Source: Geothrix limicola (lineage in GTDB: Bacteria > Acidobacteriota > Holophagae > Holophagales > Holophagaceae). From it: DNA of 64,000 nucleotides. Shown here piece after piece: positions 18,820 through 27,281 of this stretch (position 1 is its first letter; every line of letters starts with the position of its first letter). The notes beneath the pieces are model-generated. The model was not told where the DNA came from. It was given only the letters and a program-made list of their open reading frames with translations, and searched no databases. A program made the position numbers and the translations under genes. The stretch covers positions 186,001 through 250,000 of the forward strand of contig NZ_BSDE01000005.1 of NCBI RefSeq assembly GCF_030268085.1, given 5' to 3'.

Positions 18820-19049
18820 GCTTGCTCCTGAAAAGAGTCGGGCCTGCAGCGCTTGCAAGGCCGGGAACCCGCGGCCAGAGCCGCGGCGACATGGGAAAAG
18901 AAACGGACGTTCCGCCGCGCAGGCCGGCCCGGACAACTGGGCCGGCAGGCGACGCCCGTCGTGACGACGGCGTAGACGAAGCGGCCATCGGCCGTGGCAT
19001 CACGGGTGGTGACGGCCCGCCAGGCCGCCTCCTCATCGAATGGGGACAT
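18816..19049 (-). CDS. Stand-alone Ada metal-binding domain (N-Ada)
   Basis: 77 residues from the ATG at 19049, with AAGGAGAT six bases upstream. The whole protein is one Ada_Zn_binding domain: RFVYAVVTTGVACRPSCPGR, then SRPCKRCRP. Cys35, Cys39, Cys65 and Cys68 line up with Cys38, 42, 69 and 72 of E. coli Ada. In Ada, Cys38 accepts methyl from phosphotriesters and this turns the protein into an activator. Here the domain is separate from the AraC and methyltransferase domains, which are made by the gene 48 bases upstream. Any activation would thus have to occur in trans. The stop overlaps the hydrolase start by four bases. Confidence 0.88.
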   Translation of the reverse strand: MSPFDEEAAWRAVTTRDATADGRFVYAVVTTGVACRPSCPGRPARRNVRFFSHVAAALAAGSRPCKRCRPDSFQEQA

Positions 19050-19097
19050 GGGATCTCCTTCGGAGCGGGGCTCCGGCATGCGTGGAATCAATTACGC

Positions 19098-19970
19098 TCA
19101 GGCCGTCCGGGCTTCGGCGCGGGCCCGCTCGAAGCCGAGCATGGCCTGCTTGCGCGGCGCGCCCCAGTGGTACTGGCCCACGGCGCCCGTGGCCTGGATG
19201 ACGCGGTGGCAGGGGATGAGCCAGGCGATGGGGTTCTGGCCGATGGCCGTGCCCACGGCGCGCGAAGCACCCGGGGCTTCGGCGAGGCGGGCCAGATCCT
19301 GGTAAGCGACGGCCCTTCCTTCGGGAATGCGCAGCAGGGCCTCCCAGGTGCGCAGCTGGAAGGGCGTGCCCTTCAGCACCAGGCTCAGGGGCTGATCCAG
19401 GTGCCCCCGCATGCGCGCATTGAGCGCCTCAGCGTAGGCCCGGATGCGCGCGGGCGAGGCCTCCAGCCGCGCCCCCGGCCAGCGGGCGCGCAGCTCCTCG
19501 AAGGCGCCTTCGGGACCGCCTTCCTGCAGGAAGGAGAGGCCGCAAAGGCCGCGGTCACCCTGGCCGTCCCCCGCCGAAAAGAGGGCCGCAAACAGCGCAG
19601 GCCCGAAGGGCGTGTCCTCCACGCCCCAGTGCAGGGACAGGCCTTCGGCCCGCGCCTTGTACTCGCCGGGCGTCATGCGCTCCAGCGACAGGAAGAGGTC
19701 GTGCAGACGGCCCGGGCCCGACAGGCCCACGGCGTGGCTCACGTCCAGCAGGCTGCGGGATTCCGCCAGCAGGCCCTTCGCCTCTTCCAGCGTGAGGAAC
19801 TGGAGGAAGCGCTTGGGGCTCACCCCCGCCCAGCGCTGGAAGAGGCGCTGGAAATGGAACTCGCTGAGGCCCACCTCCGCCGCCACCTCCGACAGACCCG
19901 GCTGCTCCCCGGCGCGATCGGTCAGATAACGAATGGCCTGTTCCACCCGGCTGTAGTCGCTCTTGGGCAT
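19098..19970 (-). CDS. AraC-type HTH fused to O6-methylguanine-DNA methyltransferase (C-Ada)
   Basis: 290 residues, with an AGGGAGG site before the ATG. Residues ~7-105 form an AraC HTH (LSEVAAEVGLSEFHFQRLFQ and GRLHDLFLSLERMTPGEYKA). Residues ~195-285 form the methyltransferase with the active-site motif PCHRV at 253-257, Cys254 being the methyl acceptor for O6-methylguanine, and GTAIGQNPIAWL before it. Ribonuclease-like spacer domain of Ogt/AdaB sits between them (~115-190). This equals Ada without its N-terminal metal domain, which is encoded by the next gene. It is the first gene of the minus-strand repair block and probably its regulator. Confidence 0.92.
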   Translation of the reverse strand: MPKSDYSRVEQAIRYLTDRAGEQPGLSEVAAEVGLSEFHFQRLFQRWAGVSPKRFLQFLTLEEAKGLLAESRSLLDVSHAVGLSGPGRLHDLFLSLERMTPGEYKARAEGLSLHWGVEDTPFGPALFAALFSAGDGQGDRGLCGLSFLQEGGPEGAFEELRARWPGARLEASPARIRAYAEALNARMRGHLDQPLSLVLKGTPFQLRTWEALLRIPEGRAVAYQDLARLAEAPGASRAVGTAIGQNPIAWLIPCHRVIQATGAVGQYHWGAPRKQAMLGFERARAEARTA

Positions 19971-20275
19971 GGCACCCTCCCTTCACGAAGATGGGGCCGG
20001 AAGCTCCAGTCTCCCACCCGATTGTTGCGGCGATCGCGTGACGAGGCAGGAGGCCCGATCCAGAGGCCGCGCAAGAGACCCGTTGACCCCGGCCCCGCGC
20101 CTGAGTAGCCTCACTCGTCTGCAGGGTTGTTTTGACAGGGAACCTCGATCGAATGGCTTTCGTGCCCGCTGGGCGGCTCTCCTGAAGGAGCTTTCATGAG
20201 CAACGACAACCGCCCTTCCCGCCGGATCGAGGCACGAATCCAAGCCCGGATGCAGGCCTGATCGGAGTCCGGCCC
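19971..20275. other. Divergent intergenic region with one small reading frame
   Basis: This 305-base stretch separates the AraC-methyltransferase gene (minus) from the SnoaL-like gene (plus), so it must hold both promoters. A TTGACA near 20128 could be a -35 element, but I see no matching -10. A 21-codon frame at 20196-20261 has a good ribosome site and is listed separately. No tRNA, strong hairpin or repeat was seen. Confidence 0.4.
20196..20261 (+). CDS. Possible 21-residue small ORF
   Basis: The frame ATG-AGC-AAC to TGA encodes a short, Arg-rich and Gln-rich peptide (MSNDNRPSRRIEARIQARMQ plus one Ala). An AAGGAG lies seven bases before the ATG, which is the reason it is listed. The stop is 14 bases before the SnoaL-like start, so it could be a leader peptide or may simply be chance. 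No similarity is recognised. Confidence 0.25.
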   Translation: MSNDNRPSRRIEARIQARMQA

Positions 20276-20665
20276 ATGCACCCGCCCCTTCCCGATCCCA
20301 TCGCCTTCAGCCGGCACTGGCTCGCCGCGTGGAACGCCCACGATGTCGAAGCCGTGCTCGAACACTTCGAGGAAGACGTCGTGTTCACGTCGCCCGTGGC
20401 CACCCAGCTTCTGGGCGGAAGCGACGGCGTCATCCGCGGGAAGGCGGCCCTGCGCGATTACTGGACCCGCGCCCTGGCGCGCATTCCCGATCTGCATTTC
20501 GAACTCCTCGGAGTCTACGCGGGCGTCCACAGCCTCGTGCTCCACTACCGCAACCAGAAGGGCGGGCTCGTCTGCGAAGTCCTCCACTTCCACGCAGGCC
20601 GCGTGAAGGAGGGCCACGGCACCTACCTCGGCACCGATCCCAACCTGGCCGGCGCCACGCGATGA
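20276..20665 (+). CDS. SnoaL/NTF2-like protein
   Basis: 129 residues. The opening (FSRHWLAAWNAHDVEAVLEH, then FEEDVVFTSP) and the later strand SLVLHYRNQKG with VCEVLHFHAGRVKEGHGTY are the typical cone-shaped NTF2-like fold used by SnoaL polyketide cyclases, ketosteroid isomerases and many small stress proteins. No cofactor motif and no signal peptide. The substrate is unknown. A GGAG sits before the ATG. A DinB-like gene follows 103 bases downstream. Confidence 0.75.
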   Translation: MHPPLPDPIAFSRHWLAAWNAHDVEAVLEHFEEDVVFTSPVATQLLGGSDGVIRGKAALRDYWTRALARIPDLHFELLGVYAGVHSLVLHYRNQKGGLVCEVLHFHAGRVKEGHGTYLGTDPNLAGATR

Positions 20666-20767
20666 AGCCCAACACCACTCGCCACGGATCCTGCACGGTT
20701 CGCCACTAATCCTTCAAGGCCCTCGGAGCGCGGCGGTATGCTAGCCCTCCCATTCAAGGAGATCACC

Positions 20768-21352
20768 ATGCATCCCTCACGCATCGCGTTGGTCCTTCTG
20801 CTCACCGGAGGCTTGGCCTCCGCCCAGGCGCCGGCCCCCAAGGCCGCGATGGACAAGGCCCCGAGCACGGGCCAGGTGCTGGACCGCCAGCTCGCCAACC
20901 TCGAGCGCGAATTCGTGCCCGCCGCCGAGGCCATGCCCGAGGCCACCTTCGCCTTCACGCCCGGCAGCGGTGGGTTCAAGGGCGAGTTCAAGACCGTGAA
21001 GACCTTCGCCGAGCAGGTGCGCCACGTCGCCTCGGCCAACTACATGTTCGCCGCCGGCATCCTCGGCGAAAAAGCCCCGGCGGATCTGGGCGGCGAGAAC
21101 GGCCCCGAGGCCCTCAAGACCAAGGCCGAGATCGTCAAGTATCTGAAGGACTCCTTCGCCTACGCCCACAAGGCCCTGGCGGGCATCACCGATGCCAACG
21201 CCACCACCTCGATTCCCTCGCCCTGGGGCAAGGGCACGGCCACGCGCCTGGGACTCGCCACGCTCACCGTCAGCCACGGCTTCGATCACTACGGCCAGAT
21301 GGCCGTCTATCTCCGCATGAACGGGATCATTCCTCCCGCCAGCCGCCAGTAG
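20768..21352 (+). CDS. DinB-family protein with signal peptide
   Basis: 194 residues from the ATG at 20768, chosen because AAGGAG lies just upstream. An N-terminal signal peptide is visible (ALVLLLTGGLASAQA, cleavage after AQA at about residue 18). The rest is a four-helix DinB/YfiT-like bundle: QVLDRQLANLEREFVPAAEA, then TFAEQVRHVASANYMFAAGI and TVSHGFDHYGQMAVYLRMNG. The His residues in QVRHV, SHGFDH are the usual three-His metal site of this superfamily. It is unusual for the fold to be exported; periplasmic forms exist in Acidobacteria-like genomes. The next gene starts five bases after the stop, so it is the first gene of a four-gene unit. Confidence 0.82.
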   Translation: MHPSRIALVLLLTGGLASAQAPAPKAAMDKAPSTGQVLDRQLANLEREFVPAAEAMPEATFAFTPGSGGFKGEFKTVKTFAEQVRHVASANYMFAAGILGEKAPADLGGENGPEALKTKAEIVKYLKDSFAYAHKALAGITDANATTSIPSPWGKGTATRLGLATLTVSHGFDHYGQMAVYLRMNGIIPPASRQ

Positions 21353-21356
21353 CCCC

Positions 21357-23870
21357 ATGCCGAACCTCCGCCGCATCGCCTCCCTCGCCCTGGCCGCCAC
21401 GGCCCTGCCGTGTCTGCAGGCCCAAGTCCCCGTGAGAGATGCGGCGGAGCTGCAGAAGCAGCTCGACCGCCTCCAGACGGTGGGCAGCGTGCTCTACATC
21501 GCCGCCCATCCCGATGACGAGAACACCGCCGTGCTCGCCACCCTCTCCAAGGGGCGCAACCTGCGCACGGCCTACCTCTCCATGACCCGCGGCGGCGGCG
21601 GCCAGAACCTCATCGGCCCCGAGCTGGGCGACGGCCTCGCCGCCATCCGCACCCAGGAGCTGCTGGCCGCGCGACGCATCGATGGTGCCGAACAGTTCTT
21701 CACCTCCGCCGTGGATTTCGGATTCTCCAAGACCGCCGAGGAATCGTTGCGGATCTGGAATCACGACAAGGTGCTGGGCGACGTCGTGCGCACCATCCGC
21801 ACCTTCCGGCCCGACGTGATCCTCACGCGCTTCCCGCCCGATGAGCGCGCGGGCCACGGCCACCACACGGCCTCCGCCATGCTCGCCATCGAAGCCTTCA
21901 AGGCCGCGGCCGATCCCACCCGCTATCCCGAACAGCTCAAGCAGGGCCTCCACCCCTGGCAGGCCACGCGGCTGCTGTGGAACCACTTCCGCTTCAGCGA
22001 CGACGCGCCCAAGCCAGCCCCCGGCAGCCTCACGCTGGACGTGGGCCAGTACGACCCGCTGCTTGGCCGCTCCTATGGCGAACTCGCCGCCGAGAGCCGC
22101 AGCCAGCACCGCAGCCAGGGCTTCGGCGTGCTCGCCCAGCGCGGATCCCGCGAGGAGGACTTCGAGCTGCTGGCGGGCAGCCCCGCCAAGGCCGACCTCT
22201 TCGAGGGCATCGACACCACCTGGTCCCGCTTCCCGGGCACCCAGCAGGTGGCCACGCTGCTGCGCGAGGCGCGCCGTAGCTTCCGCGCCGAGCAGCCCGC
22301 CGCCAGCCTGCCCGCCCTTGGGCGGGCGCTGAGCGCCCTCCGCGCCCTGCCCCTGGCCTCCGAACCACTCGTGCAGCTCAAGGTCACCGAACTCGAGGAC
22401 CTGATGCGTTCCGCCGCGGGCCTGTGGGTGGAGGCCATCGCCGACCGGCAGCGCGTGGCGCCCGAAGATGCGCTGACCATCCACACCGCCGTGCTGGCGC
22501 GCGGAGGCGCCCCCCTCAGGCTGGAATCCCTCAGCCTCGAAGCCGTCACACCCCAAGGCGTCCGCACCCTCGACACGCACCCGCAAGGCCAACCTCTCAC
22601 GGACAACGATCCGAAGAAGGAAACCTTCAACCTGAAAATCCCCGCGGAGACGCCCCTGACCCAGCCGCACTGGCTGGGCGGGCCCGGCGCCGAGGCCTGG
22701 TCGGGCCTGCCCGAATCCCCCGCGCCCTTCCGCCTCCGCGCCCGCCTCACCCTGCCCGAAGGCCCCTTCGAGGTGGTGGTGCCCGTGCGCTACCGATTCC
22801 GGGACCCGGTCCGCGGCGAACGTTACCAGCCCCTGGCCGTGGTGCCCCCCGTGTTCGTCCAGATCGCGGAAGGCGTTCAGATCTTCGAAACCCCTGGCGC
22901 AAGAACCCTGCACCTGAAGGTGGTCGCCGGGGCTTCGTCCGCCTCGGGACGCCTGCGCCTGCGGGTGCCCGCCGCCTGGAAGGTCGAGCCCGCTGAATGC
23001 GCCTTTACGCTCAACCATGCGGGCGAAGAACGGGAATGCACCTTCCAGATCACCCCGCCTTCCGCGGCCGCCACGGGAGAGCTGCACGCCGACGTGGATA
23101 CGGGCGCCGGATTCCAGCCCGCCCGCGCCCTCCTGAAGGTGGACCACCCGCACATCCCCCTGCAGACCCTGCTGCCCGAAGCGAAGGCCCGCCTGGAACG
23201 CTTCGATCTGCGGCACAACGGGCACCGCATCGGCTACGTCATGGGCGCCGGCGACGAGATCCCCCAGGCCCTGCGCCGCATCGGCTACCAGGTGGAACTG
23301 ATCACCGACGAGGCCCTGGCCCAGGAGGACCTGGCGCGCTTCGACGCCATCGTGCTGGGGATCCGCGCCTACAACACCCGACCCGCCCTGCAGACGCTCA
23401 AGGACCGCCTCCACGCCTACGTGGCCGCGGGCGGCACCGAGGTGGTGCTCTACACCGTGAACACGGGCTTTCCCGGCATCAACGCCGCCATGGTGACCGA
23501 CACCATCGGGCCTTATCCCTTCAAGGTGGGCCGGAAGCGCGTTACCGATGAGACAGCCACTGTCCATGTGCTTCAGCCTGATCATCCGGTCTTCCACTGG
23601 CCCAACGAACTCACGTCCCGGGATTTCGACGGCTGGATCCAGGAGCGTAGCCTCTACCACGCCGAAGGCTGGGACAGCCACTACACGCCCCTGCTTGGCA
23701 TGGCCGATCCCGGCGAGGCCGAGGATCGCGGCGCCCTCATCGTCGCCAAACACGGCAAGGGCCAGTACGTCTACACCGGCATCTCCTTCTTCCGTCAGTT
23801 GCCCGATGGCGTGCCCGGCGCCACGCGCCTCTTCGCGAACCTGCTGGCCCTGGGACACGCCCATGACTGA
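21357..23870 (+). CDS. Secreted PIG-L/LmbE-family deacetylase, large form
   Basis: 837 residues. A signal peptide (SLALAATALPCLQAQ) precedes the PIG-L domain. The metal-binding motif AAHPDDE occurs at residues 50-56, and RFPPDERAGHGHHTASAM supplies the other His. These are zinc-dependent N-deacetylases that act on N-acetylglucosamine-type substrates. The C-terminal third (residues ~600-830) is a GATase/ThuA-like domain: MGAGDEIPQALRRIGYQVEL, then VLGIRAYNTR and a final surface IPLQTLLP region that may bind sugar. The protein is likely periplasmic. It is translationally coupled to the 41-residue membrane gene downstream. Confidence 0.85.
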   Translation: MPNLRRIASLALAATALPCLQAQVPVRDAAELQKQLDRLQTVGSVLYIAAHPDDENTAVLATLSKGRNLRTAYLSMTRGGGGQNLIGPELGDGLAAIRTQELLAARRIDGAEQFFTSAVDFGFSKTAEESLRIWNHDKVLGDVVRTIRTFRPDVILTRFPPDERAGHGHHTASAMLAIEAFKAAADPTRYPEQLKQGLHPWQATRLLWNHFRFSDDAPKPAPGSLTLDVGQYDPLLGRSYGELAAESRSQHRSQGFGVLAQRGSREEDFELLAGSPAKADLFEGIDTTWSRFPGTQQVATLLREARRSFRAEQPAASLPALGRALSALRALPLASEPLVQLKVTELEDLMRSAAGLWVEAIADRQRVAPEDALTIHTAVLARGGAPLRLESLSLEAVTPQGVRTLDTHPQGQPLTDNDPKKETFNLKIPAETPLTQPHWLGGPGAEAWSGLPESPAPFRLRARLTLPEGPFEVVVPVRYRFRDPVRGERYQPLAVVPPVFVQIAEGVQIFETPGARTLHLKVVAGASSASGRLRLRVPAAWKVEPAECAFTLNHAGEERECTFQITPPSAAATGELHADVDTGAGFQPARALLKVDHPHIPLQTLLPEAKARLERFDLRHNGHRIGYVMGAGDEIPQALRRIGYQVELITDEALAQEDLARFDAIVLGIRAYNTRPALQTLKDRLHAYVAAGGTEVVLYTVNTGFPGINAAMVTDTIGPYPFKVGRKRVTDETATVHVLQPDHPVFHWPNELTSRDFDGWIQERSLYHAEGWDSHYTPLLGMADPGEAEDRGALIVAKHGKGQYVYTGISFFRQLPDGVPGATRLFANLLALGHAHD

Positions 23871-23988
23871 CGAAAAGGAAGGCATCCCGCCGATGCTGGG
23901 TTCATGGAAGAAGCTCTATGCCCTCGTGCTGGGCGAGCTGCTGCTCTGCATCCTGCTGTTCAAGGCCTTCTCCTGGGCCTTCTCGTGA
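23863..23988 (+). CDS. 41-residue single-span membrane protein upstream of the symporter
   Basis: Too small for most automatic calls. It starts with an ATG at 23863 that overlaps the stop of the deacetylase by eight bases, and its own stop (TGA at 23986-23988) overlaps the GTG start of the symporter by four bases. The sequence has a short acidic head (MTDEKEGIPPMLGSWKK) and one hydrophobic helix (LYALVLGELLLCILLFKAFS). Because it is squeezed between coupled genes on both sides, selection for keeping it is likely. A role as a small accessory subunit of the symporter is an inference. Confidence 0.72.
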   Translation: MTDEKEGIPPMLGSWKKLYALVLGELLLCILLFKAFSWAFS

Positions 23989-25691
23989 GCCGCCTCGACT
24001 GGTTCGTCCTCTGCGGCGCCCTCCTCTTCGTCGTGCTCTGGGGCCTCTACAAGGGGCGCGGTGCCCAGACCGGCGACAGCTACATCGGCGGTGGCCGCGA
24101 CCACCGCTGGTGGCTCATCGGCCTGTCCATCATGGCCACCCAGGCCAGCGCCATCACCTTCCTCTCCACGCCCGGCCTGGCCTACGTGGACGGCATGCGC
24201 TTCGTGCAGTTCTACTTCGGCATGCCGCTCGCCGCGGTGGTGCTGTCCGTCACCATCATCCCCCTCTACCACCGGCTGAAGGTCTCGACGGCCTACGAGA
24301 TCCTCGAGGCCCGCTTCGATTTGAAGACGCGCCTGCTCGCGGCCATCCTCTTCCTCTTCCAGCGGGGACTCGCGGTGGGCCTCACCATCTTCGCCCCGGC
24401 CCTCGTGCTGTCGGTGCTGCTGGGCTGGAGCCTGCACGCCAACATCCTCCTGGTGGGCACCCTCGTCATGGTCTACACCGTGACCGGCGGCACCAAGGCC
24501 GTGGCCTGGGCCCACACGTCCCAGATGGTGATCATCGCCTGCGGCATGCTGCTGGCGGGCTTCATGACCGCCCACCGCCTGCCCGCCCACGTGACCTTCG
24601 GCGACGCGCTGCACGTGGCCGGGGGCCTGGGACGGCTCAACGTCATCGATACGCACTTCGACCCCAACAACCGCTACAACCTGTGGTCGGGGCTCATCGG
24701 CGGCTTCTTCCTCATGCTGTCCTACTTCGGCACGGACCAGTCCCAGGTGCAACGCTACCTGGCGGGCAGCTCGGTCACCCAAAGCCGCCTGGGCCTGCTG
24801 CTGAACAGCATGATCAAGGTGCCCATGCAGTTCCTCATCCTGCTGCTGGGCGCCCTCGTCTTCGTGTTCTACCAGTTCCACACGCCGCCCCTCTTCTTCA
24901 ACCCGGGCCCCGTGAAGCAGGTGATGGCGGGCCCTGACGCCGCCGCCTACCGGGCCCTCGAAGCCGATTTCGCCAAGGCCCGTGCAGACCAAAGCCTCAA
25001 GGCCGAAGCCTACGTCCAGGCTCGCCACGGCGGCGATGCGGCCCTCACGGCCGCCACCAAGCTGCAGCTCCAACAGGCCCAGGCCGACAGCGAAACGGTG
25101 CGCCGGAAGGGTGTGGCCCTCATCGAAAAGGCCAACCCCGGCACCAACCCCAGCGACACGAACTACATCTTCCTCGCCTACGTGCTGAGCAGCCTACCCG
25201 TGGGCCTGGTCGGCCTCGTCATCGCCGCCGTCTTCTCGGGCTCCATGTCATCGATGTCCGGCGAGATCAGCGCCCTGGGCGCCACCACCGTGGTGGACCT
25301 GTGGCGACGCCTCATCGGCGGCAGCCAGGGCCAGCGGGAAGTCTGGGTGGGCCGCATCGCCACCTTCGCCTGGGGCTGCTTCGCCATGGCCTTCGCCGAG
25401 TACGCAGCCCGCCTGGGCTCGCTGATCGAGGCCGTGAACATCCTCGGCTCGCTCTTCTACGGCACCATCCTCGGCATCTTCATCACGGCCTTCTACGTCA
25501 AGCGCGTCCAGGGCGGCGCCGCCTTCTGGGCCGCGATCGTGGCCGAAGCCGGGGTACTCGCCTGCTTCAAGTTCACGAGCATCTCCTTCCTCTGGTACAA
25601 CCTCATCGGTTGCGTGGCCGTCGTGGCCCTGGCCTGGATCTTCAGCCTGACCCAACCCGCCAGCGCGACCTTGGCGCCTACGGAATCCTGA
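23985..25691 (+). CDS. Sodium-solute symporter (SSS family)
   Basis: 568 residues from a GTG at 23985, chosen for its coupling to the stop of the small membrane protein. About 13 membrane helices can be drawn. Family landmarks are GDSYIGGGRDHRWWLIGLSI, STAYEILEARFDLKTRLLAA and FSGSMSSMSGEISALGATTV, the latter being the SSS sodium-site helix. A long soluble loop (residues ~315-395) rich in Ala and Gln lies between helices. The substrate is unknown, but the place after a secreted deacetylase suggests the sugar or amine product of that enzyme. This link is inference. Confidence 0.88.
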   Translation: MSRLDWFVLCGALLFVVLWGLYKGRGAQTGDSYIGGGRDHRWWLIGLSIMATQASAITFLSTPGLAYVDGMRFVQFYFGMPLAAVVLSVTIIPLYHRLKVSTAYEILEARFDLKTRLLAAILFLFQRGLAVGLTIFAPALVLSVLLGWSLHANILLVGTLVMVYTVTGGTKAVAWAHTSQMVIIACGMLLAGFMTAHRLPAHVTFGDALHVAGGLGRLNVIDTHFDPNNRYNLWSGLIGGFFLMLSYFGTDQSQVQRYLAGSSVTQSRLGLLLNSMIKVPMQFLILLLGALVFVFYQFHTPPLFFNPGPVKQVMAGPDAAAYRALEADFAKARADQSLKAEAYVQARHGGDAALTAATKLQLQQAQADSETVRRKGVALIEKANPGTNPSDTNYIFLAYVLSSLPVGLVGLVIAAVFSGSMSSMSGEISALGATTVVDLWRRLIGGSQGQREVWVGRIATFAWGCFAMAFAEYAARLGSLIEAVNILGSLFYGTILGIFITAFYVKRVQGGAAFWAAIVAEAGVLACFKFTSISFLWYNLIGCVAVVALAWIFSLTQPASATLAPTES

Positions 25692-25708
25692 CAACAAGGA
25701 AAAGGCTG

Positions 25709-25808
25709 AAACCGCGAATGACACGAATGGGCGCGAATAGAGAAGAAGCCGGGCTGTCAGCGACGACGCCAACAAGGGGCTGTCCTTCATTCGCGTCATT
25801 CGCGGTTT
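25709..25808. repeat. Long inverted repeat, MITE- or REP-like element
   Basis: Arms at 25709-25728 and 25789-25808 match in 19 of 20 positions (left reads AAACCGCGAATGACACGAAT). The 60-base middle holds further CGAAT-type motifs. This is the 'accgcgaatgacacgaat ... ttcgcgtcattcgcggtt' element known from intergenic regions in many bacterial phyla. It begins 18 bases after the symporter stop, followed by TCTTTTT, so transcription into it could also end here. Only one copy is in the window. Confidence 0.72.
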
Positions 25809-25932
25809 CAATCTTTTTGGATGATTGGCCTCAGTGCGGATTCGCGGCCATGGCGCGGGGATCCGAGGCAGCGTTCAGGAGGTGGGTGGCCACGTAGGGC
25901 GGGACGAACTCCAGCACCTCGGGGGTTGAAAG

Positions 25933-27201
25933 CTAGCGTCCCACCTGGGCCGGCAGGCCCGTGCCCAGGAAGGGTACCGGCCTTTGGCCCCCATCCAAGA
26001 AAAAAGCCGGGACTTGTCTTGCGGCCCGTTCGGCCTCGGCCTTCGAGGCGTACTCGCCGAGGAAGAGCTGATGCGAGGTTCTGCCGCTTCGCATCCGGAT
26101 TGGCGCAATGAACAAATCCGGACTCTTCCCAGGGAAGGCTTCCACGGCGCGTTTCAGCGTGGCGGGGAAGTCAGCGATCTCCAGGCGGATGGTCCAGTGA
26201 CCCGGGGCCATGGCCTGGATGCGCTTTCGGCCGAGGGCCACGGCGCGGGGCAGATCGACTTGGCGCAGGGCCTCCAGCCGATCGGCCTGCTCGTCTTCAG
26301 GGTGCCTGACCGCGGCTGGTGAAGTGATGGGCGCAGCGGGTGCCGCTTGGACCGCCGGCACCACGACCACCGGGGCCCGCGGCGCCGGGATGGGCATGGG
26401 TGCCGAGGCGGGCTCGGCATGAGGCTGGAGTTCCGCTGAGGGAAAGGGCACGACGGGTGGCAGCGGGATCGCGGTCCCCGCGAGCGAAGGGGGAGGCGGT
26501 GGCGGCGGCGCGAGTTCATCCTCGCCAAGGGGGGCTGGGATCGGCCGGTCCGCGGTCACCGCAGGCGGAGTCAGGGGGGCTGGCTGAAGGGATTGCCCGA
26601 CCTGGGTAGCTCGCTCGACCGGGCGGGGCGCGGTATCCACGCCGCGCGCCGAAAACCCGCCGCCCCAGGTGAAGCCGAACAGGGCCGAGCCCTGGAACTC
26701 CTTCAGGTCCCTGCGCGTGAGGGTGAAGAGGTAGCGGCCTTCCAGGCCCCAGATGAGATGCAGCCCGGGCCGGTGGTAGAAGCCGAGGGAGGTGTGTGCC
26801 GCCAGGGCCCGGTCCGTGCCCAGAAGCAGGCTCGTGGCGTCGAGGTTGGGGATGCTCAGATCGCCGAGGCCCAGACCGAAGTAGGGCCAGAACCGGCTGG
26901 CGGAACCGCCGGAAAGGCCCATGAGCAGGGTCGCGGAAAACTCAGCATGGGTGAGGTCCCGGGTCGGATCAAAGTCGCTCTTGGGGTGGGCGATGAACCC
27001 CTCGAAACTGAGCCCGAAGCGCTGCTGATCGAACACCAGGCCTGCCTGGCCACCGAGGCTGGGCGCGTTCCGCACGTGTTCCTGGGGATCGAAGGACACC
27101 GTCCCCGCGCGGATCCCCATCCACTGGAAACCCTGCTCGCTGCCTTGGGCCGACAAGCTTGACGTTAGGGCCGTCCACAGGGCCATCTGCATGAGTCTCA
27201 C
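25933..27201 (-). CDS. Outer-membrane beta-barrel-like protein with C-terminal SPOR domain
   Basis: About 422 residues. The start is uncertain: a GTG at 27201 has GGAGG five bases upstream, while an ATG lies at 27192. The signal peptide is MALWTALTSSLSAQG. Residues ~20-200 form an 8-strand-like porin segment (GLVFDQQRFGLSFEGFIAHP, RFWPYFGLGLGDLSIPNL, HTSLGFYHRPGLHLIWGLEG). Residues ~205-335 are a long Pro/Ala-rich linker with a run of eight prolines. The C-terminal ~75 residues (TSHQLFLGEYASKAEAERAA) fit a SPOR domain, which binds denuded septal peptidoglycan. A barrel tethered to peptidoglycan through SPOR is plausible. It follows uvrA on the same strand after 80 bases. Confidence 0.65.
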   Translation of the reverse strand: MRLMQMALWTALTSSLSAQGSEQGFQWMGIRAGTVSFDPQEHVRNAPSLGGQAGLVFDQQRFGLSFEGFIAHPKSDFDPTRDLTHAEFSATLLMGLSGGSASRFWPYFGLGLGDLSIPNLDATSLLLGTDRALAAHTSLGFYHRPGLHLIWGLEGRYLFTLTRRDLKEFQGSALFGFTWGGGFSARGVDTAPRPVERATQVGQSLQPAPLTPPAVTADRPIPAPLGEDELAPPPPPPPSLAGTAIPLPPVVPFPSAELQPHAEPASAPMPIPAPRAPVVVVPAVQAAPAAPITSPAAVRHPEDEQADRLEALRQVDLPRAVALGRKRIQAMAPGHWTIRLEIADFPATLKRAVEAFPGKSPDLFIAPIRMRSGRTSHQLFLGEYASKAEAERAARQVPAFFLDGGQRPVPFLGTGLPAQVGR

Positions 27202-27281
27202 GCCGTCCTCCATGACTGGGTGGGTGCCCCGGCCCGGCACGAGGCCGTCCGTTATGCCGCGCCATCGGGCCTTTTCAGGGC

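Noticed and set aside
21327-23885. 852-codon minus-strand frame opposite the deacetylase
   Set aside because: Antisense of a gene with signal peptide and AAHPDDE motif; translated sequence is low-complexity.
25248-25811. Minus-strand frame running through the inverted repeat
   Set aside because: Part of it is the repeat itself and the rest is antisense to the symporter.
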